From: Chitinibacter sp046530675
Lineage (GTDB): Bacteria > Pseudomonadota > Gammaproteobacteria > Burkholderiales > Chitinibacteraceae
Length of the DNA stretch: 64,000 bases
NCBI RefSeq assembly: GCF_046530675.1
Contig: NZ_CP172558.1
Location: 1,426,001 to 1,490,000, forward strand
Direction of reading: 5' to 3'
The stretch's first letter is position 1. Each line of letters starts with the position of its first letter. Under the pieces are notes generated by a model, which saw nothing but the letters and a program-made list of their open reading frames with translations, was not told the origin of the DNA and searched no databases. Both the position numbers and the translations under genes were made by a program. This document shows positions 58,382 to 64,000 of the stretch, piece by piece.

Positions 58382-58430
58382 GGGTATTTGCTTGTGGCTT
58401 ATGTATTTATTGGTCTGTAGGTCAATACCT
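58382..58430. repeat. 49-bp GGGTAT...ATACCT element, copy 8
   Basis: It begins GGGTATTTGCTTGTGGC and ends TAGGTCAATACCT; the centre TATTTATTGGTCTG is nearly identical to that of copy 6. Its end touches the phoR stop. Confidence 0.55.
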
Positions 58431-58431
58431 G

Positions 58432-59718
58432 TTATTCAATTACTCGTGCTGCTGGAAATTTGACGGCAAATTCGCTACCTTTTCCTGGTTCTGAAGTAAT
58501 CAGCATTTGCGCCTGATGACGATTCAGGATGTGTTTGACAATCGCCAGTCCCAATCCGGTGCCGCCGGTATTGCGCGAACGGCCACGGTCAACGCGGTAA
58601 AAGCGTTCGGTCAGGCGTGGCAGATGTTCGGGGGAGATGCCGATGCCGGTGTCGCGGCAGCAGAAATAAACCGCGTCGGCGCGTTTTTCCCAGCCTAGCG
58701 TAATGCTGCCGCCGGGCGGTGTGTAACGCACCGCATTCGAAACCAGATTGCCCAGCGCCGAATGCAATTCGTCCCGATTGCCGATCAGGCGTGCCCGGTC
58801 AAGTTTGCCGATTTCGATATTGTGACGCCCTTGCGACAGTCCGTTCGCTTCGGTGCGCAATTGCTGCATCAACTGCACGATATCGACGTCTTCTTCGCGC
58901 ACCTGTGCGCCGTTTTCGAGTTTGGACAGCGTCAGCAAATCTTCGACCAGTCGCTGCATCCTTTGCGTTTGTTCGTACATCAGCTGCAAATGGGTTTCAC
59001 GCGTAGCGGCATCTGACGCGGGCATGTCGATCATCGTTTCGATAAAACCACCGACGACGGTCAATGGCGTTCGCAATTCGTGCGAGACATTGGCGACAAA
59101 GTCACGATGCACCGTCTGGACGCGTTCGAGCTGGGTAATGTCGCGACTGAGCAGCAGTTTGCGAGTCGAATCAAAAGGAACGACTTGCGCCGAGAGGGTC
59201 TGCTCGGTCGGACGGCTGATGCGGATAATGACCGGGTGGCTGAAATCCTGTTCTTTCAGGTAATCGCGCAAGCTCGGATAGCGCAATAAATGCGTAATCG
59301 TCTGCCCCATGTCGAGTTTGCGATCCAGGCTTAAATGTTCGCACGATGCCGGATTGCACCACTCGATCCGGTCCGTTTCATCCAGAATCACAACTCCATC
59401 GGGCAAGGCTTCGGCGGCGAGCAGGAAGCGATCCAGCGTTCCGGCGAGCCTTTCCTTGGCTTTTTTCTGTGAGCGAACTTCGGCATAAATCTGATCGAAC
59501 ACTTCCTGCCACAGCAGCAGACCGCCCGGCACATTGTCGAGCAGTGGGTTTTTTAGCCAGTGGTGCAGGCGGTGCAGATTGACAATATGAAACAGGCAGG
59601 ACAGCGCCATGATGATCAGAACAAAGCCAAGCCCCCATGCTGCACCGGCAAGGGCGGCAATAAACAGCGCAATCAGGCCGGTCATCGAGTAATAAAAAAT
59701 CGAGCGTAGCCAGAACAT
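58432..59718 (-). CDS. phoR: Phosphate regulon sensor kinase PhoR
   Basis: A 428-residue kinase with two N-terminal hydrophobic segments (residues 8-45), a short charged link, a PAS domain (about 100-190, LPDGVVILDETDRIEWCN), a HisKA domain with NVSHELRTPLTVVGGFI (His213) and a HATPase ending GTGLGLAIVKHILNRH. It has no large periplasmic domain, as in PhoR, which senses the Pst transporter state through PhoU. Its partner phoB lies 67 bases upstream. The pst genes are not in the window. Confidence 0.9.
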   Translation of the reverse strand: MFWLRSIFYYSMTGLIALFIAALAGAAWGLGFVLIIMALSCLFHIVNLHRLHHWLKNPLLDNVPGGLLLWQEVFDQIYAEVRSQKKAKERLAGTLDRFLLAAEALPDGVVILDETDRIEWCNPASCEHLSLDRKLDMGQTITHLLRYPSLRDYLKEQDFSHPVIIRISRPTEQTLSAQVVPFDSTRKLLLSRDITQLERVQTVHRDFVANVSHELRTPLTVVGGFIETMIDMPASDAATRETHLQLMYEQTQRMQRLVEDLLTLSKLENGAQVREEDVDIVQLMQQLRTEANGLSQGRHNIEIGKLDRARLIGNRDELHSALGNLVSNAVRYTPPGGSITLGWEKRADAVYFCCRDTGIGISPEHLPRLTERFYRVDRGRSRNTGGTGLGLAIVKHILNRHQAQMLITSEPGKGSEFAVKFPAARVIE

Positions 59719-59785
59719 GGATGGCCTTTGGGAAATACCAGAACAGAGTTGGAAGTTTTTTTTCTTGCGACGATAAGAGCTGGTA

Positions 59786-60472
59786 TTAATTCACCGACAA
59801 ACGATACCCGGCACCGCGGACTGTCTGGATCAGGTGTTCATGGCCGGAGTTTTCCAGCGACGAGCGCAGACGGCGGATATGCACATCAACCGTGCGTTCT
59901 TCGACAAACACATGGTCGCCCCAGACCTGATCGAGCAGGTTGGCACGGCTGTGTACGCGTTCGGCATGCGTCATGAAAAAATGCAGCAGGCGAAATTCGG
60001 TCGGCCCCAGTTCCAGTGTTTTGCTATTGGCAGTCACTCGATGTGTGACCGGATCAAGCCGCAATCCTTGAATTTCGACCGGATCGTCGGTGGCCTGTGG
60101 TGCGCGGCGGCGTAACACGGCTTTAATTCTGGCTTGCAATTCGCGCGGGCTAAATGGTTTGGTGATGTAATCATCAGCGCCGGTATCGAGCCCGACGATT
60201 TTATCCTGCTCGTCCGAACGGGCTGTCAGCATGATCAGCGGAATCGAACGGGTGCGCTCATCGCCGCGCAATTTACGCGCAAAATCAATTCCCGACATGC
60301 CCGGCAACATCCAGTCGAGCAAAATCAGGTCGGGCAATGCATTGCGAACGATGCCTTGTGCGCCTTCCGCCGAATCGGCTCGCATCACATGATGGCCTGC
60401 TTGTGACAGGTTAAAGGCGATCAATTCCTGAATCGCAGGTTCGTCTTCAACCAGCAGAATATTGGCAGCCAT
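59786..60472 (-). CDS. phoB: Phosphate regulon response regulator PhoB
   Basis: A 228-residue OmpR-type regulator starting MAANILLVEDEPAIQELIAF, with phospho-acceptor Asp53 (LILLDWMLPGMSG), Lys105 in ITKPFSPREL and a winged helix containing ELGPTEFRLLHFFM, VWGDHVFVEERTVDVHIRRLR and VRGAGYRL, the PhoB recognition region. It activates phosphate starvation genes. The ATG at 60472 gives a better spacing from AGGAG than the in-frame ATG at 60478. It precedes phoR in the same transcript. Confidence 0.93.
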   Translation of the reverse strand: MAANILLVEDEPAIQELIAFNLSQAGHHVMRADSAEGAQGIVRNALPDLILLDWMLPGMSGIDFARKLRGDERTRSIPLIMLTARSDEQDKIVGLDTGADDYITKPFSPRELQARIKAVLRRRAPQATDDPVEIQGLRLDPVTHRVTANSKTLELGPTEFRLLHFFMTHAERVHSRANLLDQVWGDHVFVEERTVDVHIRRLRSSLENSGHEHLIQTVRGAGYRLSVN

Positions 60473-60652
60473 GAGCATTACTCCTCGCGGAAAGTGTTTA
60501 GGTTTGATGGCGAGAATAAGGCTTTAGTGTGAACTTAATATTACAAGTTCGCAAATGAGCTACGGATTTTTCAAACTCTGAAAGCGTGTGGTCGTGGCTG
60601 CTGAGCGCTAAGCGCGGTATCATTACCGATCTTAGATTTGTAGGCAAAGTCC

Positions 60653-61030
60653 ATGGCCGGCCTGAACGCAGATACCCCGCAAGTTACCGCTGTCACCTTG
60701 CATCAAGCTACGCGCGCGCTTGAAATCGTTTTTGCTGATGGCGCGCAGTTTAAATTGCCGTGTGAATACCTGCGCGTGTTTAGCCCCTCGGCCGAAGTAC
60801 GCGGCCACGGCGTTGGCAACGAAGTACTGCAAGTCGGTAAAATCGGCGTCAATATCAAAGCCATCGAGCCAGTCGGACATTACGCGCTCAAGCTGGTATT
60901 CGACGACGGCCATGATTCCGGCTTGTTCTCATGGCAATACCTCTATGAGCTGGGCGCAAATTACGACGCCTACTGGCAGAAATATCTCACTGAACTGGCG
61001 GCGGCTGGCGCGTCGCGTGAACCAATCTAA
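60653..61030 (+). CDS. DUF971 protein (gamma-butyrobetaine hydroxylase-like N-terminal domain)
   Basis: A 125-residue protein containing only a DUF971 domain: THQATRALEIVFADGAQFKL-type strands, PCEYLRVFSPSAEVRGHG, VNIKAIEPVGHYALKLVF and the FSWQYLYELG ending. In eukaryotic gamma-butyrobetaine hydroxylase this is an N-terminal zinc-containing domain. The bacterial single-domain protein is commonly found next to ubiE, as here (15-base gap), but its role is unknown; it may be an iron-sulfur or zinc protein. It opens the ubiquinone gene group. Confidence 0.85.
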   Translation: MAGLNADTPQVTAVTLHQATRALEIVFADGAQFKLPCEYLRVFSPSAEVRGHGVGNEVLQVGKIGVNIKAIEPVGHYALKLVFDDGHDSGLFSWQYLYELGANYDAYWQKYLTELAAAGASREPI

Positions 61031-61045
61031 TCAAGGCAGAACGCA

Positions 61046-61783
61046 ATGAGCGATTCAAAAACCCATTTCGGTTTCAGCACCGTTAACGAATCCGAAAAAG
61101 CGCAGAAAGTCGCCGAAGTGTTTCATTCGGTCGCGCAGAAATACGACGTGATGAACGATCTGATGTCGGCTGGTCTGCATCGTGCGTGGAAATTTTTCAC
61201 GATTGAAACCAGCGGCGCCAAAGCGGGTGACAAGATTTTGGATATCGCTGGCGGAACGGGCGACCTGTCCAAAGCGTTCAGCAAAAAAGTCGGCAAAAGC
61301 GGCCAGGTCTGGCTGACTGATATTAATAGTTCGATGCTCGGTGTCGGTCGTGATCGTTTACTCGACGCTGGATACCCCCTGCCAGTAGCTCAATGTGATG
61401 CAGAGAAGCTGCCATTTCCAGACGGATACTTCGATATTGTTTCGGTGGCTTTTGGCTTGCGCAATATGACGCACAAAGATGCAGCGTTGAAAGAAATGCA
61501 CCGTGTACTGAAACCGGGTGGTCGTTTGCTGGTGCTGGAGTTCTCCAAAGTCTGGGCACCGCTTAAACCGGCCTACGATATTTATTCGTTCAAACTGCTG
61601 CCTTTCATGGGCAAGCTGGTCGCCAATGATGCCGCGTCTTATCAATATCTGGCCGAGTCGATCCGCATGCACCCTGATCAGGAAACGCTCAAGCAAATGA
61701 TGCTTGATGCCGGTTTTGGCCGGGCTGATTTTCACAATATGACCGGCGGCGTCGTTGCGCTACATAAAGGGACGAAGTTCTGA
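61046..61783 (+). CDS. ubiE: Ubiquinone/menaquinone C-methyltransferase UbiE
   Basis: A 245-residue SAM-dependent methyltransferase that methylates the quinone ring carbon in ubiquinone synthesis. It has KVAEVFHSVAQKYDVMNDLMS, motif I ILDIAGGTGDLS, LPFPDGYFDIVSVAFGLRNM, ALKEMHRVLKPGGRLLVLEFS and the C-terminal MTGGVVALHKGTKF, all signatures of UbiE. Its stop overlaps the next start by one base. Confidence 0.96.
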   Translation: MSDSKTHFGFSTVNESEKAQKVAEVFHSVAQKYDVMNDLMSAGLHRAWKFFTIETSGAKAGDKILDIAGGTGDLSKAFSKKVGKSGQVWLTDINSSMLGVGRDRLLDAGYPLPVAQCDAEKLPFPDGYFDIVSVAFGLRNMTHKDAALKEMHRVLKPGGRLLVLEFSKVWAPLKPAYDIYSFKLLPFMGKLVANDAASYQYLAESIRMHPDQETLKQMMLDAGFGRADFHNMTGGVVALHKGTKF

Positions 61784-62382
61784 TGCTAGCGCAAGGTTTG
61801 AGCGGGGCGCTCAATCACCTGCTAAAGCAGGCACCGGCGGTGCAGACTGATTTGTCCCGGATTGCGGGGCATACTTTTGCGCTGGACTTACCCCTGCTGG
61901 CTGCCAATGTCGTCGTGATGCCCGATGGTTTGCTCGCGCACAGTGAAGCCGAGCCGGAAGCGACGCTGATTTTGCCCGCACCATTTTTTGTCGTTCGTTT
62001 GACTGACGCACAAGCCGCTGCGCGTCTGGTTCGGGTTGAGGGTGATGCCGAGCTGGCGAGCAAAGTGGGTGCTGCTTTGGGGGCTTTAAGCTGGGATGCG
62101 GCGGAAGATTTGTCGCTGCTGGTTGGTGATGTGCTGGCACACCGGATTGCCACTCTTAGCCAGAGCATGTTCCGTGCGCCACTGGCGCTGGGGCAGCGTT
62201 TCACTGAGACTATGGTCGAATATCTGCGCGATGAGGACAGACTGTTGCCGCGCAAGGAGGCTGTCACGGCGTTTTGCGATGAAGTTGATACTTTGCGCCA
62301 CGATCTGGCTCGGCTGGAAAAGCGTCTTTGCCAGCTTGAGGCGGATATCTCCCCAAGTTTTCCCCATCGCCGTGTTCAATAA
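61783..62382 (+). CDS. ubiJ: Ubiquinone biosynthesis accessory factor UbiJ (SCP2 domain)
   Basis: A 199-residue protein with an SCP2-like lipid-binding fold, which in E. coli holds the hydrophobic ubiquinone intermediates in the Ubi complex. The N-terminal half has strand-rich TFALDLPLLAANVVVMPDG and a RLVRVEGDAELASKVGAALG helix; the C-terminal half is a helical coiled stretch (DTLRHDLARLEKRLCQLEAD). It overlaps the ubiE stop and precedes ubiB, the typical order, which supports the assignment more strongly than sequence alone. Confidence 0.88.
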   Translation: MLAQGLSGALNHLLKQAPAVQTDLSRIAGHTFALDLPLLAANVVVMPDGLLAHSEAEPEATLILPAPFFVVRLTDAQAAARLVRVEGDAELASKVGAALGALSWDAAEDLSLLVGDVLAHRIATLSQSMFRAPLALGQRFTETMVEYLRDEDRLLPRKEAVTAFCDEVDTLRHDLARLEKRLCQLEADISPSFPHRRVQ

Positions 62383-62390
62383 AGGCACAC

Positions 62391-63887
62391 ATGTTCCGTT
62401 TTTTTAAAATCGCCTACGTTGTGGTGCACTTCGGGCTGGATGAGTTTCTGCTTGGCCATGAGCGGGTGCATGGCTTGCGTCGTTTCATTGGCCTGCTGTT
62501 TTTCTGGCGCAAACTCGATCAGCCACGTGCAGTCCGGCTGCGGCTGGCGCTTGAATCTTTAGGCCCCATTTTTGTCAAGTTCGGTCAGGTTTTGTCTACA
62601 CGCCGCGACCTGATGCCAACTGACATTGCCAATGAGCTGGCGCAATTGCAGGACAATGTGCCGCCGTTCGATTCGCAAGTGGCGATTGTCCAGATCGAAG
62701 CCAGTCTGGGCAAACCGATTGCCGAGCTGTTTGCCGAGTTTGACCCGGTTCCGGTCGCGTCAGCTTCGGTGGCGCAGGTACACCGCGCCAAATTGCACGA
62801 TGGCAAGGCCGTGGCTGTCAAAGTGCTGCGCCCCGGTATTTTGCCGGTGATCGAAAGCGATCTGGCCTTGCTCAAAATCTTGGCGCTTTGCGTTGAAAAG
62901 CTGTTTGCCGACGGCAAACGTTTAAAACCGCGCGAAGTCGTTGCCGAGTTTGATCATTACTTGCATGACGAACTGGATTTGATGTGCGAGGCGGGCAATG
63001 CCAGCCAGTTGCGCCGCAATTTTTTGCATTCCTCCCAATTGATTGTTCCCGAAGTCTATTACGACTTTTGCGCCCGCGAAGTGCTGGTGCTCGAATGGAT
63101 GGACGGGATTCCGATTGGCAAAATCGACGAGCTGAAAGCGGCCGGAATGGATCTGAAAAAGCTCAGCCGTTTTGGCGTTGAAATTTTTTTCACCCAGGTT
63201 TTCCGGCATGGTTTTTTTCATGCCGATATGCATCCGGGCAATATTTTTGTCGCGCCAGATAATAGGTATATCGCGCTAGACTTTGGTATTGTTGGCTCTC
63301 TGAGCGATACCGATAAGCAGTATCTGGCGATTAACTTTCTGGCTTTTTTCAATCGCGATTATCACCGCGTTGCGACTGCGCATATCGAATGCGGCTGGGT
63401 GCCCAAAGATACGCGCGTTGAAGCACTGGAAAGCGCGATCCGCACCGTTTGCGAGCCGTTTTTCAACAAACCGCTGTCGCAGATCTCGTTTGGTTTTGTC
63501 TTGCTGCGTCTGTTTGAAACGTCGCGCCGCTTTAATGTCGAAATCCAGCCACAGCTGGTGCTGCTGCAAAAAACTTTGCTTAATATTGAAGGGCTGGGTC
63601 GTCAGCTCGATCCGGAGCTGGATTTATGGCAAACCGCCAAGCCGTTTCTTGAGCGCTGGATGAACGAACAAATCGGCTGGCGCGGGCTGATCAATACGCT
63701 CAAACACGAAGCGCCACAATGGGCAACCTTGCTGCCTGCCTTGCCGCGCAGGCTCAATGAAGTCTTGAGTCAGAATCACTCCGAGCTATTGCTGGCCGGC
63801 TATCGGGGTTTGATGTGGGAACAGAAGAAACGCAATTATTTGCTGGCGCTGATCGCTGTGCTGCTGGCTTTGTTGCTGGCAGGATGA
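62391..63887 (+). CDS. ubiB: UbiB, ADCK-like kinase-fold protein for ubiquinone synthesis
   Basis: A 498-residue ATPase/kinase-like protein needed for the hydroxylation stages of ubiquinone synthesis. It has the KxGQ motif (FVKFGQVLSTRRDLM, residues 61-75), the Ala-rich loop VASASVAQVHRA, VKVLRPGI (Lys), the catalytic-like HADMHPGNIFV and ALDFGIVG (DFG) segments, and two C-terminal membrane helices ending YLLALIAVLLALLLAG. Length is normal. It is the last gene of the group and is followed by a strong terminator. Confidence 0.96.
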   Translation: MFRFFKIAYVVVHFGLDEFLLGHERVHGLRRFIGLLFFWRKLDQPRAVRLRLALESLGPIFVKFGQVLSTRRDLMPTDIANELAQLQDNVPPFDSQVAIVQIEASLGKPIAELFAEFDPVPVASASVAQVHRAKLHDGKAVAVKVLRPGILPVIESDLALLKILALCVEKLFADGKRLKPREVVAEFDHYLHDELDLMCEAGNASQLRRNFLHSSQLIVPEVYYDFCAREVLVLEWMDGIPIGKIDELKAAGMDLKKLSRFGVEIFFTQVFRHGFFHADMHPGNIFVAPDNRYIALDFGIVGSLSDTDKQYLAINFLAFFNRDYHRVATAHIECGWVPKDTRVEALESAIRTVCEPFFNKPLSQISFGFVLLRLFETSRRFNVEIQPQLVLLQKTLLNIEGLGRQLDPELDLWQTAKPFLERWMNEQIGWRGLINTLKHEAPQWATLLPALPRRLNEVLSQNHSELLLAGYRGLMWEQKKRNYLLALIAVLLALLLAG

Positions 63888-63920
63888 CTGGATTATTAAC
63901 AACGGATTTCGCCCTGAATA

Positions 63921-63952
63921 ACAAGCCACCTTTGCGGTGGCTTGTTTTTTTT
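63921..63952 (+). terminator. Terminator of ubiB
   Basis: Stem ACAAGCCACC / GGTGGCTTGT, loop TTTGC, followed by eight T. Confidence 0.95.
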
Positions 63953-64000
63953 GTGGAGCTAACTGATTAGAATTCAATGATTTAGCTGCATGCCGTTTGA

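Larger units (their letters stand above)
58027..58431. other. 405-base region upstream of tal and downstream of phoR
   Basis: No gene is supported; a plus-strand open frame at 58094-58360 overlaps a repeat and is rejected. The region holds the tal promoter (not identified) and two dispersed elements, at 58250-58360 and 58382-58430. Confidence 0.6.

Noticed and set aside
60473..60652. Pho box upstream of phoB
   Set aside because: No convincing pair of CTGTCAT-like direct repeats could be read.

Overview
The window is about 64 kb of ordinary bacterial chromosome. It most resembles a chitin-degrading betaproteobacterium of the Neisseriales, of the Chitinibacter/Deefgea/Iodobacter kind. This placement is inferred from gene content (pteridine reductase-ttcA, glyQ-lipoprotein-glyS-gmhB-plsC, ubiE-ubiJ-ubiB, dgt-potABCD, a secreted AA10 LPMO and a secreted GH18 chitinase with CBM5/12 modules). 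No rRNA, tRNA, CRISPR array, prophage or complete insertion sequence is visible.

Layout. 1-6.4 kb: a cut-off pteridine-reductase-like SDR, ttcA, a spermidine-synthase-fold protein, rppH, a PilS/PilR-type two-component pair and ampD. 6.5-14.9 kb: kup, a HAD phosphatase, a CBS-domain protein, argB, a TolC-family channel, an H-NS-type protein and a UvrD helicase. 15-23.4 kb: a receiver-TPR protein and a leftward block resembling a zinc-regulated uptake cluster (DUF3299, DUF2796, ABC ATPase, FtsX-type permease), flanked by three stand-alone periplasmic binding-protein-like genes, then yaaA. 23.5-30.7 kb: a tightly packed leftward array: lytic transglycosylase, NDUFA9-like protein, an RRM-like small protein, ldhA, a DctS/FixL-like kinase and its FixJ-type regulator. 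30.9-36.5 kb: glyQ, a lipoprotein, glyS, gmhB, plsC and a YgjP-like metalloprotease. 36.8-49.6 kb: a GbpA-like LPMO, dgt, potABCD, a VanZ-like protein, a QueD-like protein and the chitinase. 50.5-55.7 kb: an OmpR-type regulator, sensor kinase, PAP2 phosphatase, EptA-type phosphoethanolamine transferase and a convergent kinase-fold gene, a likely envelope/lipid A remodelling module. 55.8-64 kb: an orphan ParA ATPase, transaldolase, phoR/phoB, and DUF971-ubiE-ubiJ-ubiB.

The most distinctive non-genic signals are: (i) a 265-bp MITE-like element with perfect 21-bp terminal inverted repeats and TA on both sides, 4 bases from the ParA start codon; (ii) a family of eight ~48-50 bp intergenic elements with GGTAT...(A)TACC ends; (iii) two copies of a ~105-bp GACGCAGAG-type repeat; (iv) several palindromes, one REP-like; (v) a promoter/terminator pair in an otherwise empty ~1 kb interval after the chitinase, suggesting a small RNA. 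The linked biology that stands out is chitin attack (LPMO and chitinase sharing CBM5/12 modules and Thr/Pro linkers), metal and polyamine uptake, and two-component control of the envelope. All product calls are by eye; no database search was possible.
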